From NCBI GenBank assembly GCA_024449915.1, contig JAMZAV010000780.1, positions 186,001-250,000 on the forward strand: DNA of 64,000 nt, given 5' to 3'. A model generated the notes under the pieces. The model saw only the letters and a list, made by a program, of their open reading frames with translations. It had not been told where the DNA came from and searched no databases. Both the position numbers and the translations under genes were made by a program. How positions within the stretch are numbered: position 1 is the stretch's first letter; the number at the start of each line of letters is the position of its first letter. This DNA is from Sweltsa coloradensis. Taxonomy: Eukaryota > Arthropoda > Insecta > Plecoptera > Chloroperlidae. Below are positions 1 through 10,558 of this stretch, one piece after another.

Positions 1-3
1 TAA

Positions 4-2122
4 AGTTGTTACCTTACTCCACGACGCGTTTCGTCCTTCTGGGACTCATCAGGCTGAAGGTGGCCACTAAAAGTCAGCTAACTACATGCAAACAAAACTC
101 ACAACACATAAACCAATCCTGTGGTAGAGCTACGCAAGAAGAAATTCTGCATTCATATTGTCATCATCAGCAAGGTAACTTTAAACACCATTCATACTGG
201 CCACACGTCAGCACAACCAGTAAGGGGGCTTCCCTCCCAACTGTAGTGCTCGGGAGACAAAACATCCTTGACTCACCCTGGGACCCAAGTTTTGAATCTA
301 AACGTCAATAATTTTTCGACGTTTTGAGTGGTCACGTGGTCTGATAACGTCGATTTCCTTAAAAAAAAAAATATATATAGTTTTGAAATCAAAACGTCTA
401 TTTTTTTACGTCCCACTACGTCTTTTTCCACCCACGGGAAAATAGCTCGTGGGACATTTTGTGGGATGATGCTTTTTGACGTTTCGCCCCCTCAATATAA
501 TATACTCGTTAATCCTAAGCAATAAGCATGTTTATACAAGGCTATGGTTAAATTCGAACACTTTGGACTTGGTATTTGGCGCTAGGCTATTACGATGTAT
601 TTGGCCTTTTCAATTTATGAATAAACTAATTAATATTGATTTCATGGCCCCACACTACGGTAAGGCCTAGGCCCTACATCAAATTAGAGCTACCTAGGTC
701 GAAAGCCTATTAATAGGCTAGGCCTAGCACCTTGGACCTAGGGCCGCCTTGGAAAGGCCTTTGCCCCTAGCTCTTGTCAACATTCACGACACCTCGAGTT
801 TTATTTACCTTTTAGCATGCATGGGAGTTATTTCCACGACGCATCTTTGTTATTTTTATGTTATGAAACATTGAGTTTTGCCAGTTCAAATCGTGTATTG
901 ATGAAATAAGATCTTGATGTTCAAATGCACTTTGAGTGTATTTTATAGGTTATGTTCGGCACTACGCTGGGAGAACGTAAACAAACAAGGAAAAGCAAAG
1001 ACATTGGATAAACATGTAATATGTACAGTAGGCCTATCTTTGTCTGAGGTCTTTGGTTGTACGGGCATAGAATACTCGTATTTGATTGGTCCAGAATTCG
1101 GCAATGTTCGGCTAGCGGGAGAGATAGCTGACGGGAAGAACAGCAAAGCAAGTTTATCTCACAACGTCAGTAGAAAGATTCAAAACTAGCATTTCATTCA
1201 AACCACAAAAAATCGACGTTATCAAGTGACGTTATGAAAGTGACGTTTTGATCAAAACGCTTATTTCAAAACTTGGGTCCCTGGATTCGAACCAGGACCC
1301 TTGGCAACAAGAGAAAAGCTGCCCCTTATGTTGCTTGGCCAGGGTGCCTCTTCATTCATACTTAGAGAAAGGGTTAGAGATAGGCAGGGTGGAAAGTCAC
1401 ACAACAGCACAACCAGTGAGGGGTTTCCCTCCTAGACTCTGGTGCTTGGGCAACAAAACAACCATGTCTTAACCTGGATTTGAACCAAGACCCGTGGCAA
1501 CGAGAGAGGCTTCCCCTACTAATTGTGACTGGGATCAGAAAACAAAAGGAAGAGCCACTACAAGTTGCAAACTCTTGGCTATAGCACGAGCACATGTGCT
1601 ATACTAGCTCTTGGCTGCAGGTGAAGAGGTTGAAGGAAAATAAGAGTAGGGTCTAACAGGTTCATCACCTGCTAGGCCCCCCAGCAGGACAAGGAGTCAA
1701 CCTTGTAAGGAACAAGGAAACACGGACCCACCAGAGGGTGTAGTAGGCTCGCCCATCTCAACCCCAAAGGTGAAGACTGAAGACAGATAGAAAGTGAAAA
1801 TGATAGGGTGTCAACCGACTGGTTGGTTCTAGTGTGAAAAATGCCTATCGGCTAGTTAGATGTTTTGTCTCCCAAGCACTACAGTTGGGAGGGAAGCCCC
1901 TTACTGGTTGTGCTGACTGTGTGGCTCAGTATGAATGGTGTTTAAAGTAACCTTGCTGATGATGACAACATGCTTGCAGAATTTACTTCTTGCGTGGCCT
2001 TACCACAGGTTTGGTTATGTGTTGTGAGTTTTGTTTGCATGTAGTTAGCTGATTTTTAGTGGCCACCATCTGCCTGATGGGTCCCAGAAGGACGAAACGC
2101 GTCGTGGATTAAGGTAACAACT
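4..2122. mobile_element. Foldback-like element with ~265-bp inverted repeats, probable TTAA target
   Basis: Bases 4-268 reappear inverted at about 1862-2122 with few mismatches, so this is a long terminal inverted repeat. Both arms begin AGTTGTTACCTTA reading inwards. The right end is followed by TTAA (2123-2126), and the first bases of the window (taa) fit the last three bases of a left TTAA, so a TTAA duplication is likely but cut by the window edge. The 1.6-kb interior has no coding frame of interest. It holds a second inverted pair (281-297 against 1263-1280) and a diverged direct copy of arm bases 200-297 at about 1392-1490. TTAA targets suggest the piggyBac or Kolobok superfamilies; no transposase is visible. 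Confidence 0.7.
1262..1500 (-). other. tRNA-like internal promoter (box B) motifs, repeated
   Basis: Read on the minus strand, 1281-1293 gives GGTTCGAATCCAG, a perfect T-arm / RNA polymerase III box B that can close into a T stem. A weaker version lies at about 1470-1490. The surrounding sequence (lots of ggcaac/gagaga) is repeated. No complete cloverleaf could be drawn, so this is read as SINE- or tRNA-derived repeat material inside the foldback element, not a tRNA gene. Confidence 0.35.
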
Positions 2123-2285
2123 TTAAATTAGCTGCAGTTGTCATCAGCAGGTGAAAAGTTTTGTTGCTTCCAGGCCTTCAGGCTGGGATTTATGTTCTCT
2201 TTGCTTTCCCAACCTGTCAACCCTTCTCCAGTTTATTGAATTTATTATTCACAATGCAAGGCATAGGTCTAGTTTTTACTTTAAG

Positions 2286-2727
2286 TAACATTCAATCAAT
2301 AGGCCTACTGTACTTTGTATTAGAATATTTACAAAGTGCACATACGGGGTATGGTACAACATTGAATCAATAGGCCTACTGTACTTTGTATTAGAATATT
2401 TACAAAGTGCACATACGGGGTATGGTACAACATTGAATCAATAGGCCTACTGTACTTTGCATTAGAATATTTATAAAGTGCACATACAGGGGTATGGTAC
2501 AACATTCAATCAATAGACCTACTGTACTTTGCATTAGAATATTCACAAAGTGCACATACAGGGGTACGGTACAACATTCAATCAATAGGCCTACTGTACT
2601 TTGTACATAGTATTAGAATATTTACAAAGTGCACACACGGGGTATGGTACAACATTGAATCAATAGGCCTACTGTACTTTGCATTAGAATATTTACAAAG
2701 TGAAATACAGGGTATGGTAGGCCTACA
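2286..2727. repeat. Tandem repeat, about six 71-bp units
   Basis: A unit containing caaagtgcacatacgggg and aataggcctactgtactttg recurs with starts near 2332, 2403, 2474, 2545, 2625 and 2696. The spacing is 71 bp except for one 80-bp unit, which carries an extra tacatagta-type insertion. Units differ by scattered substitutions, so the array is older than the 399-bp array next to it. Short frames through it are by-products of the repetition. Confidence 0.93.
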
Positions 2728-2911
2728 ACCAATACAAGGGCTTTCCGGGATTAAGGTAACAATTACTAATACTGAGCGATTCTGATCCGATGATGAAATT
2801 TTCAGGAGACATTTAAAACTTTTTAACTTAGATATGCTATGAATTTGAATACATTCAAAGCAATATTTCTAAACAAGAGATCGATATGACCTCGCTGCCT
2901 CGCACCTACAC

Positions 2912-4108
2912 GCCTCGCGTTTCAGTTCTCGGTCTCTTTCTGGAATAATCAGGAACTTTTAGGGCCTATATCATCTTGGTAGGTGTAGTGTCCACTGAGG
3001 ATACATCCACTTTTAAAAATGGCAACAACACGTCTAGCCGAAGCGCTATCAAAAACAAATTTTGAAAAGATGATGTGGAAATCCGGTAGTTTTTCCATTC
3101 AATTGAAATCATGAACTGCTTCTTTCAACATGTTTTCGAAATAATATAGTTGTGTTGTGGTATTGTTTAGTTTTAGTTTATGTAGTGCTTTTATAATATT
3201 TATTGATGTTGTATTTGATAATGCACCGGTATTTAACTTGGACATTGACATTGTATTTCATTATATTGTATAAGAGGGTGACAGGTACTCACGGACTATG
3301 GGGCATACATGCCTCGCGTTTCAGTTCTCGGTCTCTTTCTGGAATAATCAGGAACTTTTAGGGCCTATATCATCTTGGTAGGTGTAGTGTCCACTGAGGA
3401 TACATCCACTTTTAAAAATGGCAACAACACGTCTAGCCGAAGCGCTATCAAAAACAAATTTTGAAAAGATGATGTGGAAATCCGGTAGTTTTTCCATTCA
3501 ATTGAAATCATGAACTGCTTCTTTCAACATGTTTTCGAAATAATATAGTTGTGTTGTGGTATTGTTTAGTTTTAGTTTATGTAGTGCTTTTATAATATTT
3601 ATTGATGTTGTATTTGATAATGCACCGGTATTTAACTTGGACATTGACATTGTATTTCATTATATTGTATAAGAGGGTGACAGGTACTCACGGACTATGG
3701 GGCATACATGCCTCGCGTTTCAGTTCTCGGTCTCTTTCTGGAATAATCAGGAACTTTTAGGGCCTATATCATCTTGGTAGGTGTAGTGTCCACTGAGGAT
3801 ACATCCACTTTTAAAAATGGCAACAACACGTCTAGCCGAAGCGCTATCAAAAACAAATTTTGAAAAGATGATGTGGAAATCCGGTAGTTTTTCCATTCAA
3901 TTGAAATCATGAACTGCTTCTTTCAACATGTTTTCGAAATAATATAGTTGTGTTGTGGTATTGTTTAGTTTTAGTTTATGTAGTGCTTTTATAATATTTA
4001 TTGATGTTGTATTTGATAATGCACCGGTATTTAACTTGGACATTGACATTGTATTTCATTATATTGTATAAGAGGGTGACAGGTACTCACGGACTATGGG
4101 GCAGATGC
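2912..4108. repeat. Three identical 399-bp tandem copies
   Basis: The unit starting gcctcgcgtttcagttctcg begins at 2912, 3311 and 3710, a period of 399 bp. The three copies look identical base for base by eye. The array ends at about 4108 (ggactatggggca). There is no open frame of note. Lack of divergence means very recent expansion, ongoing homogenisation or an assembly duplication. It lies in the minus-strand EXTL3 transcription unit, just downstream of exon 4539-4315. Confidence 0.95.
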
Positions 4109-4314
4109 TCTTTCTGTCACTCTCGCATTTATTTTTAATATTGTGTTCAAATGATGTACAAATAGATGCAAATATTAATTTAAAAAAATAAATAATAATA
4201 ATAAAAGTACAACTTCAGAAAAATTGTCAGTGATGAAGTGTATATTATATTTGGACAATAGAGGCAAAATCAACTTTGTTTTGCAAACATTTCCACGGAG
4301 AAGTCGTCTCTTAC

Positions 4315-4539
4315 CTGCTCCCTCTCGTAAGTGAGCATGACTATGGTGAACTGTTCTCTGGGCGAGTTGCCCCCCAGACTCTCGCAGAACTCACGCCCGG
4401 CGCCCCCAGCTCCGCGCCCGATTGGACGAAACCCGACGCCCGAACCCAAGAACTTGGCATCGGAAGGGAGGAGAATGTCAAACGGAAGCTGTGGGTAAAG
4501 GTGGAAAGGATCTCCCCAGTCATTCCAGACTTCGCTGCC
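4315..4539 (-). CDS. EXTL3: EXTL3 exon: linker and start of GT64 domain (last visible exon)
   Basis: This 225-nt exon encodes 75 residues in phase 0. It contains [17 protein letters not shown] and [15 protein letters not shown], which match the EXTL3 linker and the first strand of the C-terminal GT64 (alpha-GlcNAc transferase) domain. The acceptor is TTTTCAG before GGCAGC, and the donor is GAGCAG followed by GTAAGA. In the family this domain adds GlcNAc to start or extend heparan sulfate chains. About 220 further GT64 residues are expected and are not in the window, so the gene continues past the left edge. The exon is preceded in the transcript by an intron holding a 96-bp tandem array. Confidence 0.93.
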
Positions 4540-4756
4540 CTGAAAATAGCAAATAGTTACGGTAATGGGGAGATAAACACTTTGTAAGTTAAGTTGTTAA
4601 AAAATGTTTAAATTTTTCAACATCTTATGGACTTGTTATTCTAAATAGGAAAACATCAAATTGTTGTTGGATGAGTGAGCAAGTTCATTTGAATTTTATT
4701 TTTATTTTAGCAAATAATTTGAGAACCGTCAAGAACGGCCATTAAACCACATTACC

Positions 4757-5520
4757 ACTGCAGCCAGCTCCGAGTCAAGTCGAGACTAGTCTAGCTGCTA
4801 CTGCTGCGTTCCCTATATTGCTATGCACGTGGACGCGGGCGACACCAAAACAACTGCAGCCAGCTCTGAGTCAAGTCGAGACTAGTCTAGCTGCTACTGC
4901 TGCGTTCCCTATATTGCTATGCACGTGGACGCGGGCGACACCAAAACAACTGCAGCCAGCTCCGAGTCAAGTCGAGACTAGTCTAGCTGCTACTGCTGCG
5001 TTCCCTATATTGCTATGCACGTGGGACGCGGGCGACACCAAAACAACTGCAGCCAGCTCCGAGTCAAGTCGAGACTAGTCTAGCTGCTACTGCTGCGTTC
5101 CCTATATTGCTATGCACGTGGACGCGGGCGACACCAAAACAACTGCAGCCAGCTCTGAGTCAAGTCGAGACTAGTCTAGCTGCTACTGCTGCGTTCCCTA
5201 TATTGCTATGCACGTGGACGCGGGCGACACCAAAACAACTGCAGCCAGCTCCGAGTCAAGTCGAGACTAGTCTAGCTGCTACTGCTGCGTTCCCTATATT
5301 GCTATGCACGTGGACGGGGCGACACCAAAACAACTGCAGCCAGCTCTGAGTCAAGTCGAGACTAGTCTAGCTGCTACTGCTGCGTTCCCTATATTGCTAT
5401 GCACTGGACGCGGGCGACACCAAAACAACTGCAGCCAGCTCCGAGTCAAGTCGAGACTAGTCTAGCTGCTACTGCTGCGTTCCCTATATTGCTATGCACG
5501 TGGACGCGGGCGACACCAAA
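4757..5520. repeat. Tandem repeat, about eight 96-bp units, in an EXTL3 intron
   Basis: The marker gcacgtgg (once reduced to gcactgg) occurs at 4825, 4921, 5017, 5114, 5210, 5306, 5401 and 5496, giving periods of 95-97 bp. Units are nearly identical and unusually GC-rich for the window. 96 is a multiple of three, so open frames run through several units and look like a repetitive protein. Single-base indels between units break these frames, which argues against coding. Confidence 0.95.
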
Positions 5521-5998
5521 GTACAGTGGCGTAACTAGCCCTTGTTTTTTTTTTTTTTTTTTTTTTTTGGGGGGGGGGGGCATTCTTATAACCACAAACA
5601 TTACCTATGTATCCTGGTACAATGGGGGTCTGGGTACCCCCCCCCCCCAACTAGTACGGGTCTGGCAGTGGCGTTTTCCAATTCATCAGATGTTCAATAG
5701 TGTCATCAAAAATGTTTTTATGGGTCTTACATGAGTAAAGAACATGATTTAGTACAATGAGGGGTGTTGGGGAAGGCCCTCTAGCAAGCCCTAGAAAATT
5801 TTCCGACTCTTAAGAATGTGGTTGAAGGATTTTAACAAGTTTTAGGCATGCTTTTTAACTAATTTTGTTAGTGGTTTTGTTACGATTGATTGTTGTTTTT
5901 TGTAACTGATGTTTGGTGTGATTGAAAATTAGATTGTGTGCTTTGACCTGACATTGGATTTCCTCATTTGTTTTACGAGAGTACCTATAATAATATAC
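5521..5998. other. EXTL3 intron stretch, homopolymers only
   Basis: This holds a run of T followed by a run of G at about 5545-5580 and a C run at about 5641-5648. CAGTGGCG-like motifs at 5524 and 5665 resemble hAT ends but lie in the same orientation and do not pair. No gene or exon was recognised. Confidence 0.6.
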
Positions 5999-6205
5999 AG
6001 ATACGTGTAGTTCCTCTTGAACTTTTCTTGCGCTGTAGGCAGTGGCATAGAGTGAAGCAAGCTAGCAACTAACCTGGGTAAGCAGATACGTGTAGTTCCT
6101 CTTGAACTTTTCTTGCGCTGTAGGCAGTGGCATAGAGTGAAGCAAGCTAGTAACTAACCTGGGTAAGCAGATACGTGTAGTTCCTCTTGAACTTGGGGGA
6201 TGGGT
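5999..6205. repeat. 85-bp tandem duplication spanning an EXTL3 exon 3' end
   Basis: A unit starting agatacgtgtagttcctc is present about 2.4 times, at 5999, 6084 and 6169. The copy at 6169 is the true 3' end of the exon at 6275-6159. The copies at 6084 and 5999 repeat the last ~27 exon bases. The 6084 copy also repeats the splice donor context (gggtaagc / ctaacct), so extra donor-like sites follow the real one. Copies differ at one or two bases. Confidence 0.9.
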
Positions 6206-6275
6206 AGGGAGGCTCCATGGGACCGAGGCTCTCTTCAGGCTCAGCATCTGGAACTACGGGGTCTGTCTTCAGGGG
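6159..6275 (-). CDS. EXTL3: EXTL3 exon: linker between GT47 and GT64
   Basis: This 117-nt, 39-codon exon is in phase 0 on both sides. The acceptor is TTTCTGTCCCCAG and the donor is CTTACCCAG followed by GTTAGT. It encodes a proline- and acid-rich linker containing [20 protein letters not shown], comparable with the EPPYASPRYLRNFT region of vertebrate EXTL3. The exon's 3' end and donor lie in an 85-bp tandem duplication, so a second donor at about 6073-6074 and a third partial exon end exist downstream. Use of the second donor would add codons from the duplicated segment. Confidence 0.9.
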
Positions 6276-6865
6276 CTGGGGACAGAAATACTACCTAGTT
6301 ACACTCGTCACTATGAGGTCCTACCACTTGCCATCATGTCTAGCACAATTCCAGTACCTGACAATATTTGCGAGCAAGGCTAATTTAGTTTTGGAATTGA
6401 ATAGTAATGGGGGAGAGATAACAGAGATGAGCATTAATCTCTCAACTTCGACGGGTGAACAAGGCTGTTTAAGCGGACACGTTTCACCCTAATGTTATTA
6501 TTTGTCTAAATATTTATGTTTATTTATTTGTTCAATTAATTATTTATTAACAAGCCTTCATACAATTAACTCATGTACATGTCATAAATATGTGAATATT
6601 AGAAGTTGTCAATTAGTTTAAAAAATACATAAAAGACAATGTACCATTTACTACATTATAACAGTACCGGTAGGGCTACAGACCAACTCTACTTCAAGTT
6701 TAAAACCAACAGCACAATGAAACACTATTAACCCACCATATTTCTATACAAAACCATTATAGGGCATGACTAAAGAATCAGCCACAACTACAGTACAGTA
6801 CTTTCCAAAGTACGAAGAGTCCCTCACAAGTTGCAAGCAAGTGAGGGGGTTGATGCCGTACTCAC
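6276..6865. other. EXTL3 intron, nothing recognised
   Basis: This AT-rich intron separates exons 7081-6866 and 6275-6159. No repeats, RNA genes or mobile-element ends were recognised. Confidence 0.6.
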
Positions 6866-7081
6866 AGAGAAGGAAGAGTTGAAGATACTCGGCGAAGGAA
6901 CGTCGGGCACGGGCCGTGCAGGGATCCCCAGCCGCTCGCGTACCAGTGCAACAGCCGTGTCTACGTTGCTCTGCACGGCCGCCAGGTAGCGCTCCCACAC
7001 GTGGCGGCCCTGACGGCGGAATGCCAGCAGGTCACCGTCACCCACCGTCCGCAGGAAGAAGTGAAGCTCCGTCACGCGTGC
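6866..7081 (-). CDS. EXTL3: EXTL3 exon: C-terminal part of the GT47 domain
   Basis: This 216-nt exon has 72 codons in phase 0. It follows acceptor GAGTGTTTCAG and ends TTCTCT before donor GTGAGT. It begins [20 protein letters not shown] and continues [16 protein letters not shown], closely matching the end of the exostosin (GT47) domain in EXTL3, where the previous exon ends at FLPK. After the conserved part it runs into a variable linker. GC content is well above the flanking introns. A shortened copy of this exon lies at 7117-7160, just upstream of its acceptor. Confidence 0.95.
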
Positions 7082-7116
7082 CTGAAACACTCGTACTTCG
7101 TAGTTCAAACAGTACA

Positions 7117-7160
7117 CGTTGCTCTGCACGGCCGCCCACCGTCCGCAGGAAGAAGTAAAG
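7117..7160 (-). repeat. Internally deleted partial copy of EXTL3 exon 7081-6866
   Basis: The stretch joins cgttgctctgcacggccgcc (exon bases about 6963-6982) directly to cccaccgtccgcaggaagaag (about 7039-7059), skipping the ~56 bases between. It lies about 36 bp from the real acceptor and has one A/G difference (gtaaag against gtgaag). It is a remnant of a tandem exon duplication followed by an internal deletion, or of a repair event. Confidence 0.8.
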
Positions 7161-7625
7161 TACAGTTCAATTAGTTATCTACAATGGCATCACGTACTCC
7201 ATTTAACGATGGACCATTGGTCTATACCAAATGAGCTGAGTACCAGTAGAAATTCTATTAATAAGGCTACCATTACCTAGGTATAAGTAGGACAGGATAT
7301 GCTATTAATATCCGTAGATAAGCCTTCCATTGTGTTGATCATACAATCGTATGATGTTCAACGATATGTTTTCAATAGCCTATCTTTATAGTGAGCATAC
7401 TTAGTTGGATCTTTGACGATCGTAGCATAGAAGTGGGAGTACCGGTACAGAAATATGTACCGGTACTACCGGGGACATTAAACGTTGAAAATGATAAAGG
7501 TACGATATTGTAATATTTCCAATATGACGCCGAGTTATCGATATCGAGCATAGGCTTGATTTTCCCACGATTGGTATCAATATATTATATAATAGCTAGT
7601 CGATATCGTTGTGCATCAATATTAA
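7161..7625. other. EXTL3 intron, nothing recognised
   Basis: AT-rich intron with short gtaccggtac-type palindromes near 7440-7470. No exon, RNA gene or mobile-element terminus was recognised. Confidence 0.55.
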
Positions 7626-8920
7626 AAGACATAACAACCCTAGGATTTCCCGGGAATGTAAGCAACCTAATTTTTTTTCATAAATTATGCAGAAAACTAG
7701 AAGTCGCTTTCTAAGAACAGTAAGTAACAACACACGATTTAATAACAATGATAATAGTGGATGACTGCGCAGCCGCTAATAGTGACGTAGCCCTGAACTT
7801 TGCACACTCTTCTCGTCCATGCAGACGGCCATATATTTGACAAGCGTGGTATAGAACTATCGCTGTAGCCAAAGACATAGTGTTTAGACAAAAACAAAAA
7901 GTACCATCGTGTTCCGTGGTCTTTCTTCTACAAGCATGATGTCAAAGTAAACATTCTTGTTGATAATATTAATATTGATATTGATATAATATTGATTAGC
8001 ATTTAAATGTACTGCAAAACACGGATTTATAGTGTATATTTGATGACCTCCAAAACAAATAAGATTGACAACATGTAGGGTTGCCAGATTAGTGAAACTC
8101 AAATACGGGACAGTACTTTGTGTAGTGATACTGGGGTCTGGGGCAAAGTCCCAGCCGCCGGAGTCGGAAAATTTTTGGGGTTGTGTTTTTTGGGGAAGGG
8201 CCTAAAACGCATTTGAGAGTAATTCAGTGAAAATTTTAAAGCAATATAGTGATTGAAATAGGGAGATAATCAGATGAGGAATGTACAGAAAAGTAAGTAC
8301 TAGCTATATAGAACCAAAATTATTATCACTTTATTGATAGGCACATTTTATTGATGATCAGATCATTGATATTTATTGCTTCGTTACTATTGCAACGTTA
8401 CCATCTTCATCGTCACTCATGTTTAATGTTGTTTATCACTGCCTCACTCACTGAGTTCGAATGCGTTTGTCACACGCACGCCGCGCCCGAGGTTAAGAAT
8501 ATCACGTTACGGCTAGAGACACTCGCTACAATGACTCACCGCGCTAATGATGCACTCGAATAACACCCACCACCAGCAGGCAGCAGCGGCAGACTGATCA
8601 GGCACCAAGGCCGGCCGAGGGGAAGGGATTGATAACTATACGCCCGCGCGTATTGTTAAAAAGCGCACAGGGACTACTTTATTCTAAATACGTGATATAC
8701 TGATCAATGGGTTAGAGCATACGGGACGCGGGAAACACCCATCAAATACGGGATTTCCCGGGTAATACGGGACACCTGGCAACCCTAACAACATGTGACG
8801 ATTTTTTAACACCGGGATATTATGCATGTAGAAAAATACAAAAAATACTACATGGAAATCGAGGCACAGGTATGCAAGTTTTTATTTAATATCTAACGTA
8901 CCATTCGTACCACCGTACCA
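7626..8920. repeat. Dispersed repeat R-A, copy 1, split by a hAT insertion
   Basis: Bases 7626-8075 and 8796-8920 together match 11296-11815 in the same orientation at roughly 85% by eye. Shared landmarks are ggatttccc, gcagaaaact, gtaccatcgtgttccgtgg and catgatgtcaaagtaaacat. The two halves are separated by the 712-bp element at 8076-8787. No coding frame is shared between the copies. Confidence 0.85.
8076..8787. mobile_element. Non-autonomous hAT element with 8-bp target duplication
   Basis: The ends are TAGGGTTGCCAG and its inverse CTGGCAACCCTA. They are flanked by acaacatg at 8068-8075 and again at 8788-8795, the 8-bp duplication typical of hAT. Further inside, atacgggac (left) and gggac/acgggat (right) extend the inverted ends. 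There is no transposase. The uninterrupted relative of the target is at about 11699 in repeat R-A copy 2, which confirms both boundaries. Confidence 0.93.
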
Positions 8921-9220
8921 TACTCGTATTACACTGTCACACGAAGGGGGCATGAACAAAGGACATTAAAATTTTTGAAAAAACACCGCCAAGTATGGAA
9001 GATATGAGAGCAAGCATGTTTACTTTACTTTGACCTTTGGCCTACTGTCTACAATGTGACACCTCAATTCAGGAACCCGGTTTTGAGGGTATTACCTGTT
9101 TATAAACAGGTACTAGAAACACGAACCTGAACCGGACATTGTCGGGCAGGTAACGGACACCGCCGTCATCCCTAAAATTAAGTGCTAAATATCAGTTTGT
9201 AGAATCTACATGGGTTTTAC

Positions 9221-10354
9221 CTTAGGAAGGAAGAGTGCCACCCTTCGCCAGGCCACCACCTCAGCGTAGGCCATCTCCAGCTGGTCCCCCCCCAGCAGCA
9301 CAGGGATGGCGCCGGCCTTCAACGCTTCCCACACCCGAGTCTGAACCAGCGCCGAGGAAACCACGTCCCCGTCCACCGGCGAGATCACCAGAGCGAAGGT
9401 CGACTCCTTGAGCACGCTGGCCCGGCCAGAGTCCGTGCTGCACGTCTCCCACTCTCCCGTTCCCACGCTCTGCTTCCTAGATCCCGCCACTGAGCACTCA
9501 AAGTGAAACAGGAACCGGTCCGAAGTCGAACCGAATGCCATCGACTGCAAGTGTTCCACAATGAAGCCCTCCAAGTTGCTGTTGACGTGCCTCGTGTCGG
9601 CGGACACGTTGTTCTCTAAATTGGGGGTCGTGTCGGATCTCGACGCTCCGAGGGTCGGACTGGCCCGGAACTCGCCTTGAAATGATATCAAATACTTGCG
9701 GCGTGCCGGTAGGACCGGGCCGCAGTCTTGCCACACGTCGCCACCTGGCGGACCCAGGATCGGAGGCGTTACAAGGTCGTAACGGTGGCGGAAGCGATCG
9801 CGTGTGAAACTCGACTGAGCGATCATCGCTCGGCCCGTGTCCACTCCCAGGAAAACATCTCTTGCGCCCGTTGAGAACAAAGTGCGCTCATGTGAGCTCC
9901 TCGCCAGGTTCAGTAGGACATGATTTCGCCCGTCGCCGCCCCAGTAGGGCAACTTCTTTAACAAGTCCCCTTGTACAGTAGAGTCACTTTCAAGAACTTC
10001 GTCACTACTTCCTAAAGATTCACCGACTAGAACTAAATAAATACACGCACTTTTGGGATCCGAAGTAAAGTGAGGGTTATAACCCAATGTTTGTCTTATT
10101 GTGGTCTTTATAAAACCCTCGATTTCCCATCCTTGTGCCAGGACCGAGTACCTTTCTGGATCGTAAAGGTAAACTGGAAAGCCCGACGTTAAAGAACAAC
10201 GGGAATAGTCAAAACAGTTGTGCATTCGGCATGTTGAAATTTTAGAAGGAGACATCGCATTGAGTCGTTCAGGGGTGGAATGTGGAATAAGTTGAAGGGG
10301 TAGCGCGAGATCGGGGGTGTTACGTTGCAGGGCCTCTCGCTGGGAAACTTGAGC
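9221..10354 (-). CDS. EXTL3: EXTL3 large exon: GT47 (exostosin) domain
   Basis: This 1134-nt exon of 378 codons, phase 0 at both ends, follows a strong acceptor (TTTCTTTCTTCCCCAG) and ends CCTAAG before GTAAAA. Near residue 35 it has CRMHNCFDYSRCSLTSGFPV, the cysteine-rich opening of the exostosin domain that is almost invariant in EXTL3. It continues with YLVLVGESLG, HVLLNLARS, GRAMIAQSSF, KYLISFQGEF and STFALVISPVDG, and ends in WEALKAGAIPVLLGG, the nucleotide-sugar-binding-like end of GT47. In the family the protein is a type II Golgi membrane enzyme acting on the heparan sulfate linkage region. A serine-rich insertion after FQGEF makes the middle longer than usual. Sequence 5' of the acceptor is open for ~27 codons, but the acceptor marks the real exon start. 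Confidence 0.96.
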
Positions 10355-10558
10355 CTGGGGAAGAAAGAAAGCATTGTTAGACCACTGATTGTTGATAATA
10401 GTACAGGCCCACAGGCAAGATTGCATCCTAGTCAACCAATTAACTCCAATTTAAAATACCACGGACAAAACACGTAATGACAGTGGACATCAAAAACAGA
10501 TCAACACAAAACACATCTCAAGATTTACACAAGACAGAACTAGGCCTAGAGCATTAAC

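Noticed and set aside
2400..2585. Minus-strand frame with repeated CCT(V/I)PLYVHF motifs
   Set aside because: Product of the 71-bp tandem array; no start context or domain.
2912..4108. LTR pair or segmental gene duplication
   Set aside because: Three immediately adjacent identical 399-bp units with no TG…CA ends or coding content; a simple tandem array.
5524..5680. hAT element bounded by the two CAGTGGCG motifs
   Set aside because: The motifs are in the same orientation and lack a flanking duplication.
4818..5734. Repetitive open frames (MLCTWTRATPKQLQP-type) as a secreted repeat protein
   Set aside because: They follow a 96-bp DNA tandem array, are broken by one-base indels between units, and lie in an EXTL3 intron on the opposite strand.
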